DNA from: Guadua angustifolia
Lineage: Eukaryota; Streptophyta; Magnoliopsida; Poales; Poaceae
Length of the DNA: 64,000 nucleotides
Assembly: GCA_036346375.1 (NCBI GenBank)
Contig: CM070520.1
Span: 15,077,791-15,141,790 of the forward strand
Direction: 5' to 3'
The notes beneath the pieces were generated by a model. The model had not been told where the DNA came from, ran no database searches, and saw only the letters and a list, made by a program, of their open reading frames with translations. The position numbers were made by a program, and so were the translations under genes. Positions 44,501-53,869 of the stretch are shown piece after piece (within the stretch, counting starts at the first letter, position 1; each line of letters starts with the position of its first letter).

Positions 44501-45140
44501 TCTTTGAACTACCACTTCCATATCCAGCACCATACTCATATGCTCCACCATAAGCCCCGTATCCTCTATTTGTGCCTAAAGGACCACCTTGGTAACCAGA
44601 ACCAACTGCATTTGGATTGCCATAAGGTCCACCATACGCAGCAGGAATACCTCCATATGAGTTCCGTTGAGCATCCAGTACCTGAACTCCAGGAAAATGC
44701 ATGTTTTGTGCCCCAGAACTAACCCCATACACGTTAGCAGGCTGATAATATTGAGGTAAAACTGGATGAGAATAACCCGGAATCTGTTGTCCCCTGATTC
44801 CCGTGTGAGTAACCTGATTCATCTGCTGAGGTAACTGAGCAGCCAAAAATGAACCACTGACTACAGGAATACTAACACCCATACCACCAACACAAGGATA
44901 TGCAGCCGTTCTGATTGCAGGTGTGAAAATAGGAGGTATACTGTTACCAGCAATTGGATTTTCCATCGTAACAGAAGTAACCATAGGACTGCCTAACATC
45001 GGAAGATATACTCCAGGCCTATTTAAATCAGGACTGATTGCAGAAAGATTACCTTCCATGGTGTTGGACGGACTTTGTTGATCGGCCAGATTGACGACGC
45101 TCTTTGAGTTCCCCAACAGTATGTTCTTGATCTCCACCAT
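41478..45140 (-). CDS. Element F rearranged polyprotein
   Basis: The open frame extends 1242 codons from 45206; the first ATG is at 45140 (MVEIKNILL). Numbering from 45206: coiled coil 1-45; Gly/Tyr/Pro-rich region with three copies of a PGVQVLDAQRN motif (about 172, 390 and 444); zinc-knuckle-like CEHCNEPWTPGHNLKC at 267; a truncated capsid entry (KLELPTFSGDYPIGWI, about 476); a C-terminal protease half (LLKLGNYDVICVVDW, about 589); the RT entry region (FDVFAEVIGLPPRHKCD) cut at RDMLKTG (about 742); a protease active site ALVDSGRTNSF (about 803); the integrase zinc module (H..H, CPVC, 948-989); and a chromodomain-like block (about 1015-1055). Capsid core, RT catalytic part, RNase H and integrase core are absent. 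The ORF runs into the 3' LTR. It is open because it is young; whether it is translated is unknown. Confidence 0.75.
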   Translation of the reverse strand: MVEIKNILLGNSKSVVNLADQQSPSNTMEGNLSAISPDLNRPGVYLPMLGSPMVTSVTMENPIAGNSIPPIFTPAIRTAAYPCVGGMGVSIPVVSGSFLAAQLPQQMNQVTHTGIRGQQIPGYSHPVLPQYYQPANVYGVSSGAQNMHFPGVQVLDAQRNSYGGIPAAYGGPYGNPNAVGSGYQGGPLGTNRGYGAYGGAYEYGAGYGSGSSKIKSQPVNPKSPQPRERTDQVIIASTDKRSKHCEHCNEPWTPGHNLKCKIKKAVHASPRHGENEDTVYEEDLEEVVQGDEFTNANQTNASSHGQIDVAGVVDTQVAPDSPQLTHSGLQYGNGGQPLPGYCHPVFSSYGQAGNVYGGVTSLQPMHYPGVHLVDAQRNAVGGEINQSHPYGLADGQGSALPQYYQSGVLHNNGSMAQHYHSPGVQVLDAQRNLYCGENRTNHHYAEDVIKGPKLELPTFSGDYPIGWIDHSAAARDKLIKEGGEKMGTNHSTDAHNEPEADEKMEDEDPDDEEVEIYEDDENNGYSLSSMACRRVTVAGGGKLTSDATVNNLGYEIQNATFPAAFKLLKLGNYDVICVVDWIYEHSPITSGLQEKVFTINKSGQVIQFQDYTQPTTNYVLNASQLQKLARKGVNVLLIQVNSVKLEAQDSPKQLSPEVEAALHDYFDVFAEVIGLPPRHKCDPVIHLKVSAKPPNLWPYRIPHYQRTALEDIIRDMLKTGAEDAELIAETGCVTAPGSPRVNEELEKEDLLMQISVHAMNGTSGPITFSLILNIGRKQAIALVDSGRTNSFMDHEYAVKNGYSLLSMPYKKVLVANRSKSTFVAYHIEYSNHVFSAAGLSTDSKKMEHPAQEIEICNALTYVILEWGVEVQTSYEHDDIIAQIVSEMQTGVDLTGKYKLESGIGKYKGRMYVGSNNNLISVLLDAFHTSVLGGHFGVRATHLHPKKVFYWLKMRRNNEYFVRECPVCQWTKSEHVPIPGFPLVEADGRIKTEHVATLDRRIIKKKGIATTQWLIPWVNLADENASWEKYLELFAIPYEDEEESEIFHALASVRSVCEFAEPSGSKARRSTFPMSFILLSLQWRVRIDEWFDNSTQPGCLISWIFPYYQAQRITFVHQRIVYEEKSSMQWNPGIAQSACINTRNYSRTAPDLEVMAFTCIHTGNVKIHGFSFIKSTFPISKLEDKLVLEKGGIVRSCEVAGVRRNEDAGSQEKTEETEEGV

Positions 45141-45296
45141 ATCTGCTTTGAGGTTTTCCAGACCACCTTGAATCTTTCCAATCTCTGCTCGATTGCTTCT
45201 TTCCACCGCTTCTCTTTCCCAGATCGAGGGATTTTACAGGATATCCCCAACCTCAAATCTTTCCAAGCCGAGGAACGAGATGCTCTGATACCAATT

Positions 45297-45741
45297 TGTC
45301 AGGACCCCAAATCACTTGCGATTCCAGAGCTACCAGAACAGCAAGAGAAAGATGATCCCACCGCCGCCAGAGAGATAGAAACTACCAGGAACAACTAGGG
45401 TTCTACAATACTCTAGAGAAGACTAAAGCAATATGCGGAAGGATATTCGTTTTCCATTCCATCGACTGAATTTATACATCAGCCAGTCAAAGCAGTAAAA
45501 GAAAGATAACAGCGCAGAGGTTAAACAGCAAGCAAAGAAAAGAAAGAAACGACAAAACAACAGACTTAATCCTCCTGTAATTACTGTTCCTGGTCATCTA
45601 GCCGTCGGATTGCCTGATTTCCTTCGATATCAACCCTGACCGTTGATTCCACTTTAAACTCCTTCTTCAGTTTCCTCTGTTTTCTCCTGACTTCCCGCGT
45701 CTTCATTTCTTCTGACCCCAGCTACTTCACAGCTCCTGACA
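45297..45741 (-). repeat. Element F 5' LTR
   Basis: 445 bp. The extra 16 bp near 45514 lie between two ACAGC copies, so the shorter LTR probably lost them by slippage or microhomology. Confidence 0.95.
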
Positions 45742-46713
45742 GGGTGTGAGATAAATCCATTCTTTGCAGCAGCGTTGGGAGTTCCGTATCTGGCTGGTGG
45801 AGCACTAGCCGCGTTAGTGTCGGAGTCTTGTTGCCTGCTGCTGCTGCTGCTGCTGAGTTGAACGTGCGACTAGTAGCGAGAAAATTCTTGTGTGCTGATT
45901 CGGAGACAAGGAACTGGAGCATGAAATGGTTGACTTGGCAGCAGGTCTCAACTGCAGAATTGTAGCTGCAGGTCACCGGACGGATGATATCCCTTTCGAT
46001 GAGCTTGGAAAAATTCTCCTCTGCTACCTCCTCAAATTCTCTCCACATAGTTGGAGCGATCAGTCCTTCGGCTCTCCATTTTCCGATGAGACGATACTTG
46101 TCAATCTTCTGTCCCTGAGAAAACGTACTCATGTACAATGACAATAACTTCAGATCGGAAGGAAGATCATCGAAGGCTTCTTCGACTTGTTTGAGTTCCG
46201 GGATTTTTTCCAGCCAATAAGCTGCAGATCTACTCACCGCTTCTCCTTGTTCTTCCTTCAATAATAAGCTTGCCATAGCAACTATGAATAATGGTACACC
46301 ATCACATCTTTTCAAAAATTCATTAGAAACTTGTCTCAGGTGGTCTGACGAACAACTGCCCTCGGAGCCAAAAGCTGTGGTCAAAAACAGCCTTTCAGAA
46401 TCTAGCTCACTGAGAGGCTTAACCTCGTGCACAATACCATTAGGATATGAGCAACAGGAACGAGCGACACTTCTAACACGTGTTGTCATTATTACTCGAC
46501 TACCGCATTTATTATTCGGAAAAGCATCCTGGATGGTTTCCCAATCTGATGTTTTCCATATATCATCAAGTAGGATGAGGTACCTGTTGGTGAACAACTA
46601 ACTTATCAGCTCTAGATAATTTTTTTAAAAAAAAGTAAGAAGAAAGAAGCATAATAATAATAACCCTACTAATCAGGGAGATCAGGGATGTTAATCTTGA
46701 GCAAACCATTAAT

Positions 46714-47090
46714 ATACACACACACCCCTTTTTCGTACTCCCGGGTGTACATACTCTCACCTCTAATATACCACTTAAATGAATATGTTATACTTCTTTA
46801 TCACTTTTGGTATAATTCAATAATAATTATAAGATACTTCAATGCGATATAGTTGAAAAAATTTCATCGAAGCTCTTTATTTTTGCTATATACACTTTTT
46901 CATCTGTAAAACGAGTATACACAAATTATGCTATAAAAAGTGGAGTATGATGAAATTTTTCATAGAATTCATTTTGGAGTATCTTATAATCAGTATTAAA
47001 GTATGCTCAAAAGAAAAAAGAGATATAACAACATCATTTAAGCGGTATACTTAGAGTGGGAGTATGTACACCCAAGAGTGTGTGTGTATA
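46714..47090. mobile_element. Foldback MITE in NLR intron
   Basis: Inverted arms of about 60 bp: ATACACACACACCCC..GGGTGTACATACTC at left and the complementary GAGTATGTACACCC..GTGTGTGTGTAT at right. Inner arms (GATACTTCAATG..; ..GGAGTATCTTAT) also pair. Confidence 0.75.
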
Positions 47091-47125
47091 TATATAGTAC
47101 ATATGTGCATACACATATATATACG

Positions 47126-47398
47126 GGAAAGTATACGGTGAAAATAGATATATAGTGAAATTGTAAAAGTAGGTAAATAGGGACGTTGGATTGAATTTGA
47201 ATGGTTCAGATCTAGGTGGATCCACCTTCTTATTAAAACACATTTTATATATAACCCCTAGAAAAATTTCAAAATTCCACTTCTTAAGTGGAGGAGGTGA
47301 GATTCCACCTAGATCTAAACTATTCAAGTTCGATTTAATGTCCCCTGTTTGCCTACTTTCATAATTTCACCATATTTCTATTTTCATCATATACTTCC
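47126..47398. mobile_element. Second foldback MITE in NLR intron
   Basis: Arms of about 105 bp pair around a small centre: GGGAAAGTATACGGTGAAAA..AGATCTAGGTGGA at left, TCCACCTAGATCT..TTTTCATCATATACTTCC at right. It is followed by a TA/CA-rich microsatellite. Confidence 0.8.
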
Positions 47399-47590
47399 TC
47401 TATATACACATATACACATGCACATATATATACATATACATCTACACATGTACATATATATGTGTATACACACATATACATATGTGTGTATATGTATGCA
47501 TATATGTATATACATACGTATACATATATCATATATGTATGTATGTACATTTATGTATATATATCTATATAGATATCGTATTCTATACAT
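47399..47590. repeat. TA/CA-rich microsatellite
   Basis: Alternating TATACA/CATATA units. Long apparent ORFs on both strands here are artefacts of the repeat. Confidence 0.9.
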
Positions 47591-48298
47591 GCATATAGCG
47601 TACGACCAGTCCAACCGATAGGTACATGCAGTTCAACCAACCCATATGGGCTGTATGGGCTCTATACGCACTGACAGCGTTGAAGCCCAATTAGTCCCGA
47701 CGGTTTTCACGACCCAGAAATAAGGTCATATAAAATAGTTTAACGCTTTGTGTTTTGCTGCATGATGAGGCTAGATGGTAATTATCAACAATCATAATGT
47801 TTGATGAGAATGAAGTTAAATAACTGATATAGGTGTCAGAAGATTGTGGAAAAAGTACTTTATGTACTTGTTAACAATAGTCAAATTTGCAATTTCTGTT
47901 CGTAATAATAATAGTATTGTATTAGTAAAATAAAAATCTTATTTGTAATGCAAAGTATTTTTTGTAAGAAATTTTAGCCACGCGGGTAGTGGTCATTGTA
48001 GTTTCGTCGCATCTAGAAAAATGAATTTTTACATGTGTTTCGTGAGCTTTTAAAAAAATTTCAAACTGAATTTACAACTACAGTAATATGTTATGTACAT
48101 AATAGTAAAAATTGGTTAATTGTTTCGTAACACGTTTTAGCGTCAATACAGGCTAATAAATATATGGTTTTTAGCGTCGTAAGTTTTCTTAATAGAAATA
48201 GTAAAAACTTACATACTGAGTAGTGGGGTTAAATCTACACATCAGCACACAGTACTAAATATATGGCTCCTCCTAGGGCTTCATTTGTACGTACGTTA

Positions 48299-48570
48299 GA
48301 GCATGTACAATGGTATAGACAACTGCTGTCTATAACAAGCTAACATGTCATTTATAGACAGCGTTAGAGACAACCCATGCAATGGTATAGACAACTCATT
48401 TATGAGTAGACAACTTCTTCCCAGACACAACCTGTCTTGGTTCTCGTGCTAGGTCGACTCTAGATTAAGAGACGGCTCAACTCTTTAGATGCACCCTCTC
48501 TCATCCACATCATTTTTTATCCTACATGGCATAACTTAGAGACTACTGATATGGACTATTGTACATGCTC
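48299..48570. mobile_element. Tourist-like MITE with paralogous empty site
   Basis: The termini GAGCATGTACAATGG and, read from the right, GAGCATGTACAATAG are flanked by TTA (48296-48298 and 48571-48573). The duplicated segment near 49412 reads GTACATACG-TTA-TGTTCTGCT without the element. Confidence 0.85.
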
Positions 48571-48793
48571 TTATGTTTTGCTGGAGATAGTAATAATTGC
48601 CTTGTTTGGTAGTAAAAATCTTACAACAGGAAATGCACTTTCATTCGTTTCACTATATGTTTAATTATACAATTACTGTATTTTTACAATAAATTTATTG
48701 TCATATACTGTTGCTCGTGCGACCACCCAAAGTGAATGCTCTCAGGTCCATGGGCTCTAAGGTCCATTTTGCTTGTTCCGTCTGGCTAGCTTT

Positions 48794-48838
48794 AGTCCCA
48801 CATCACCCGTGGAGTTTTACCTTAAACAATTTATATAG
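48794..48838 (+). promoter_or_regulatory. Possible plant snRNA-type promoter (USE + TATA)
   Basis: AGTCCCACATCA (48794-48805) resembles the upstream sequence element RTCCCACATCG of plant snRNA genes. TTTATATAG (48830-48838) follows about four helical turns away, the Pol II-type spacing. The sequence downstream is not U1-U6, U3 or 7SL that I can recognise. The same motif occurs in plant repeats. Confidence 0.3.
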
Positions 48839-49652
48839 CCGATTTGGGTTCCTTGTATCGATACAACTGACATGTATAATGTTAGTAAGGATAAAGCTAT
48901 GTCTGTGGACTCCGCTGCACGAAAGTGCTAGCGTTGATGGACCTAGACACCTTACCCTTTAACAGCACGTTCACTTTTTGGCCTATGTCTTTTTCATTTT
49001 TTACCACGTCATTGGGCCGCATCCCCGCTGGCACCGACGTCGTTGTAGTTACACAGGTCAGTACATGCTAGTAAACATATGGTAACATCATAAGTGTTCA
49101 TGTAAGGAATAGTAAAAAGTTCCATACTTTGTCGTGGGGTTAACTTGCCACATCAGCACACAGTAGTAAAACAAGGATACTGGAGTTTGCGCAGAGTAGT
49201 AATTATGTGGTATTATCGTAATATCGTTGTAACTGCTCACGAACGGTACAATAAAAAGTTATACGTGTGTAACATGAGCGTTGAAAAAATTTTGAAACCG
49301 AATCCATAGTTATAGTAATATTATATGTATATAGTAGTAAACGTTATTCATTTGTTTGCTCACGAGAATTTTTACGGATGATGGTCGCATCTTGGTAGAT
49401 TTGTTTGTACATACGTTATGTTCTGCTAGAGATGGTAATACTAGCCATGCTTGGTAGTAAAAATCTTACGACAGGAAATGCGCTTTTATTTGTTTTACTA
49501 TACGTTTCATCATATAATTACTATATTTTTATAATAAATTTATTGCGAGGCAGCAGCAATGGACCATATAACAGTTGCATTCAATGTATCTTTCCCTTAT
49601 GTCATATGATTAAAAATTGCATTTGAATAAATGTGAATTTTCTCGATAGGGG

Positions 49653-50389
49653 TTATCTGCCGCGAGCTGCCTTGAGCAAAGGCGCGGTCTCTTGCCAATG
49701 TCTGTGGAGATAGTGGCATAATGAATACACCTTAACGAGATTGCCCCCTAAGGACCTGAAGTCTCCAAGAGGTACTAGGTTGATTTTGGAAATATGAGTG
49801 TCAAGTCTCATTAATAGATTTGTGCTTCTTCGCCATATGCCGCTCGTACTCACTCTGAGCGGTTTTTTGGCAATTTCTTGAGCTTCACGTTCAGCCTGTT
49901 GCCCATCTACTTCACTGGTTACCGCACAAGCGCAGAAACCCAAGTAGACTGAACGCATTAATCCTCCATCTTTATCCGACAAAGTTGTATAATCTAAACC
50001 TTGGAAGTTGTATAATCTAAACCTTGGAGATGATCTTCTAAGGCTGAATTGTTCAGAAAGTTATTACTACCTTTTAACATATTTTCATTGTCAATTTCTA
50101 TAGAACATACTTCATGGACTTCTTCCTCTGAATTTATTAGAGGAGTAACAAGATTTTTACCTTTTGGTGAGTGGGATGATTGTTCTTCAGCCTCAACTTC
50201 TGCTTCAATCTTTGCCAACTCTTCTGCAATAACATACTCATAATAGAAGTCGCACTTACATTGCTCTTCTGTCAACTCGTCATCAGTAATGAGATGGGTG
50301 TAATCAGAGAGGTCAAACAAATTTTTCTCGTAATCCGTCGAGAAGAATGACTTGATTTCAGTATCCGAAGGCCCTTCATCTAGCGTCAA
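49653..50389 (-). pseudogene. Unidentified acidic ORF split by a 23-bp tandem duplication
   Basis: Two minus-strand open stretches (50389-49994 and 49982-49653) form one frame if one copy of the 23-bp repeat GTTGTATAATCTAAACCTTGG.. (from about 49984 and 50007) is ignored. The first part is acidic (DDELTEEQCKCDFYYEYVIA, EELAKIEAEVEAEEQ); the second is basic and ends HRHWQETAPLLKAARGR. I recognise no domain. It is probably a mobile-element product in the NLR intron. Confidence 0.45.
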
Positions 50390-51162
50390 CTGTCGATGTC
50401 CAAGATCTTGGGTTTCTTAACCGAGCTTACATAAATTTTATTATGTATAGGCCCCTGGTATTGAAATAGACACAATGGAAATAACGGAGTGCTTCTTTAT
50501 TAGCCAAGCGGCTGTGACAGAAACTTTGAATTACAAAATGATCTATGTGGTTATAGAGAATATGAGACTACGAATGCCTGATGCCAGATGATGTTCGAGT
50601 GTCCTCCACAACGTGGGTTGGCCTCCTATTTATCCTTAATGAAGGGGCGACAGTTAAGTTTCAGAAGGGTGTCTTGTAACAAGGAGATGCTTTTTCTACT
50701 AAGTGATGTTTTCTCGCTAAAGGACGTCTTTTCTTGTAATAAATTTTAGGTGGTTGCGTGTTTTTGTCGGATTTATGGAGAGTTGTGCGGGAAAAAACGC
50801 TTGTCCCCGATCAATTTATTGGTCAGGATGGCCATGTCGCTGGTTGGAGACAACCAGTGTGAAGCTAAATTTGACTATCCTTAATTGAGTTGGTTGGAAA
50901 CTTGACCGTTTGAACGGAGATGGTCTTTTACAAGGTGCATTATAAGACAATGTTTAATAGGCCTATTTATGGACACTTAGTCATGAATTTTATTAAAAAA
51001 AGGATTCATATGGAGAGTGGATTTTAATCCTCGTCAAATATATCATTGGAGAAATTTACTGTGAAAGTTTTGATTTTGGAGAATCAAATTACGCCTTAAA
51101 AAATCAGAGAAGAGTATTAACATAGAGATATATTGGGATAAGATGAGTAGATTGATATGTAC

Positions 51163-51944
51163 CTCTTATCTGTCAGGAATGTGTTCACGTCGTAGATTAG
51201 GCCGTGCACATCATCCTCCAATGCGGCCGTAGTTTGTGATCGCCCAGATGATACCGTTGCTTCCGAGTCCATGATCTGCGACATGATGTGCTGGATGAGG
51301 CTCTTGGTGTCGGGCGGACTCCGGGACACCTTGACCGCAGCGCGGCACTGGAACCGTCCTCCAATCTGGCGGAAGATCTCCATGGCCAGCGTCGTCTTGC
51401 CCATCCCAGCGGGTCCGACGATGGGGAGCAGTTGCAGCAGCTCCTCCCCATCGTTCATGAGCCACGTGGCCAGTTTCTTTCTCGGGCCGTCGATGCCAAC
51501 GGGACGGAGGTCACCGGCGCAGGGCAGCGGCAGCCGAGGGTCGCCGTGCGACACCAGTGTCGTGGAGGTATGACCAGCAGCATCATCGATCAGCAGAAGC
51601 TGTTCGATCCAGGTTATATTCAGCTCCCGGACAACTGTGATCAGATCAATCTCGTCGGGCTCTTTGCGGCGGATGAGCTCAAGGATCCATATAGCCAGGT
51701 CCGCCAGGTGCCTCAACCCGTCCAACATTGGGGATTCAACATGACGCAGCCAAAGCTCTGTCCATGCCAGCTTATGAAGCGCTGCAACAATGGTGCTCAG
51801 CTTCTTCTCCGTCAACGCGAAGCCACGCAGGATGTGGGAGGGAAGGGTACGCCCATGATTCCGCAGCAGCTCGGAGATCGTCACGAGAAGGGGCTCCGTC
51901 GCCTTTAATGCTTTGTCCCTAGCAGTCACGGCGGCCTTCGCCAT
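51163..51944 (-). pseudogene. NLR pseudogene exon 1 (CC + P-loop)
   Basis: It starts at the ATG at 51944 (MAKAAVTARDKALKATEPLL), preferred over the upstream in-frame ATG because the intervening codons are only the GA-repeat leader. Helical CC-like region to about residue 165, then VGIDGPRKKLATWL and P-loop GPAGMGKTT. The exon itself is open and ends at the donor after AAGAG. Confidence 0.85.
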
Positions 51945-52010
51945 CTTAAGCGCTCTCTGTTTCTCATTCTCTCGCTGTCTCTCCCGCACTCGCTGTTTCG
52001 CAACCTGTAT

Positions 52011-52028
52011 CTCTCGCTCTCGCTCTCG

Positions 52029-52059
<31 letters not shown>

Positions 52060-52070
52060 GCTCTCTCTGT
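52011..52070 (-). repeat. GA/CT microsatellite in NLR pseudogene leader
   Basis: CTCTCG and CT units on the + strand. On the minus strand it is a GA tract upstream of the NLR start at 51944, like the leader of the gene at 8199. Confidence 0.9.
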
Positions 52071-52145
52071 CGTTCTTTCGCTTCCTCTATCTCTACCTCC
52101 CTCTCCCATGTAAGAAACAAATCTTTCATGCAAGAAACAAAACAA

Positions 52146-52960
52146 GAAGTGCTGCGGATGCGGAGAAGGTGAGTTCTCTCGGTGTGATGTGGTGAGTACT
52201 GAACGACACAGGACCTTTTCCTTTCAAGTTGTTTTACGCTACATGCTTGGGATGTCCTAGTTTATTCGCGCATTTTCTTTTGGAGAAAAACTATTAGACG
52301 GTATACCGTCAGAGTGAAAACTAGCGGAATACGTTATCACCATTGGATCGATGCTACAAATCCTACGCTCCAGGATATGTCGGACACCAATCTTCTCATT
52401 GTGTCCATCGCAAAAACCCCACGGCACCACGCAGCGGCCGAGCAGGCGACGCGGCATGGTGGCAGCGTCTCCCCCTACTCTTGATCTCGCTTAGCAGTCA
52501 GCCCGTCGTGACCGGCGTCCGGCGCTGCATCCTCTCCCAAGAGTGAGCAGCAAGCGCCACCAGTTTCGAACCATTGAGTCAGGTAACTAGGTAAGTGACG
52601 GTTCAGGTACTGCAGGCAGCAGATAGGTTCAGAAATAAATATTGATTTTTTTCTATTGGATACAAATATAGATTTGACAGTTTACTATCCGTCAAATGTA
52701 AGTACATAGAGCAAACAACGTGGAGGTGCAAGTTCTTCTTGTAACAAATCATGCACGTGGAGCAAACAACACGGAGGCGCAAATTCTTATGGTAACAAAT
52801 CATACTAGCATAGCATCCCGTCTATCCAGCAAAAAAACCGGGATCACGAGCTCTCGATACCATCGGCCGGCAAGAGCATGTCGTACTTGGCCCAAACCGC
52901 GTCGAGAGGGCATGGCCGCCCAGTGTCGAGCCGGTTCCATGGCTTCCCCTTGCCACTCCA
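52146..52960. other. Upstream flank of NLR pseudogene
   Basis: No gene is recognised. GGAGCAAACAAC..GGAGG.GCAA.TTCTT is repeated near 52712 and 52757. The copies amplified at 3.6-8.1 kb are not evident here. Confidence 0.4.
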
Positions 52961-52969
52961 GTGAAACAC

Positions 52970-53865
52970 GTGAAACTTGAAATATTCTAGAAACACGTGA
53001 AACTTACCGAAACATGAAACTTTTCAAACGTTCTCTTGAAACTTGCCATAACACGCATGGAATTTACTGAAACTTGCCGAAACATGAATGAAACTTGCTG
53101 AAACTTCTGAAATACGCATGTAATTTGCATAAACTTACCGAAACACGAATGAATATTTGTTGAAAACTTTTTTTAAAATTTGATGAAACATGTATAAAAT
53201 ATGAAACTTATAAGTATACTACGAAACCTGGTGAAACTTAACTGTGAAACAATATGAAACCTAGTTGCGAAACTTAGCTGTGAAACTTAGGTATGAAACT
53301 TAGCAGAAAAACTACGTAACGGTATTCCAAATCTGAAACATGTGAAACATGCTCTGAAACTCATGGATTGACACTTGGTGAAACTTGAAATATTCTAGAA
53401 ACACGTGAAACTTACCGAAACATGTGAAACATGCTCTGAAACATGTGAAACATGCTCAAACTCAAATCAAACATGTGAAACATGCTCAAACTCATGGATT
53501 GACACTTGGTGAAACTTGAAATATTCTAGAAACACATGAAACTTACCGAAACATGAAACTTTTCAAACGTTCTCTTGAAACTTGCCATAACACGTATGGA
53601 ATTTACTGAAACTTGCCGAAACATGAATGAAACTTGCTGAAACTTCTGAAATACGCATGTAATTTGCATAAACTTACCGAAACACGAATGAATATTTGTT
53701 GAAAACTTTTTTTAAAATTTGACGAAACATGTATAAAATATAAAACTTATAAGTATACTACGAAACCTGGTGAAACTTAACTGTGAAACAATATGAAACC
53801 TAGTTGCGAAACTTAGCTATGAAACTTAGGTATGAAACTTAGCTGTGAAACCTGCTATACTTGTG
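52970..53865. repeat. GAAACTT-rich tandem repeat region
   Basis: Short GAAACTTN-type units fill the region. A higher-order block (TTGAAATATTCTAGAAACAC to about 53300) recurs from 53516 to about 53850 nearly unchanged, separated by variants with CATGTGAAACATGCTC. Confidence 0.88.
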
Positions 53866-53869
53866 GACA

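Larger units (their letters stand above)
41137..45741 (-). mobile_element. Element F: very young non-autonomous gypsy-derived element
   Basis: LTRs 41137-41565 and 45297-45741 are identical by eye except for a 16-bp block present only in the right one. The target duplication is GGGTG (41132-41136 and 45742-45746). The minus-strand PBS TTGGTATCAGAGCA (45281-45294) and purine tract TGAGAAGGGGGGAAT (41566-41580) are intact. The interior is one long ORF lacking RT, RNase H and the integrase core, so it must have been mobilised by another element's enzymes. Confidence 0.92.
47800..49560. repeat. Diverged tandem duplication in NLR intron
   Basis: The part at about 47990-48710 aligns with 49050-49555 (shared GGTAGTAAAAATCTTAC..ACAGGAAATGC, and TTTTTA.AATAAATTTATTG ends). 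The first copy carries the Tourist MITE at 48299; the second is the empty site. Confidence 0.7.
46584..51162 (-). other. Intron of the NLR pseudogene
   Basis: The donor GTACAT follows AAGAG at 51163. The acceptor CACCAACAG precedes GTACCTC at 46583. Phase 2 between P-loop and kinase-2 is a recurrent intron position in grass NLRs. The intron is enlarged by MITEs, a diverged tandem duplication and an unidentified ORF. Confidence 0.85.
39749..51944 (-). pseudogene. CC-NB-ARC-LRR (NLR) pseudogene, interrupted by elements
   Basis: Paralogue of the gene at 8199, convergent with it. Exon 1 (51163-51944) begins MAKAAVTARDKAL and includes the P-loop GPAGMGKTT. A 4.58-kb phase-2 intron (46584-51162, GT-AG) follows, and the join gives KRYLILLDDIW, the kinase-2 motif. 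Exon 2 continues with the RNBS-B-like GSRVIMTTRVR, GVPLFIVAMA (GLPL-like), winged helix (DLKLLSLYMSTF) and LRRs. It is split by element F at 41137-45741. Beyond it, a frameshift lies near 41050, a 191-bp LINE piece at 40543-40733 and a stop at 40487-40489. The last LRR part and the tail (39749-40483) are open. The gene family encodes cytoplasmic immune receptors; this copy cannot make a full one. A truncated protein ending at the insertion (terminating LSGAVK) is conceivable. Confidence 0.88.

Noticed and set aside
47349..47621. Tyr/Ile/His-rich ORFs on both strands
   Set aside because: They translate a TATACA microsatellite and have no protein character.
51913..52145. Ser/Leu/Arg-rich ORF and the N-terminal extension RERERERERE of the NLR pseudogene
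   Set aside because: They translate the GA/CT microsatellite; the homologous NLR start is the ATG at 51944.
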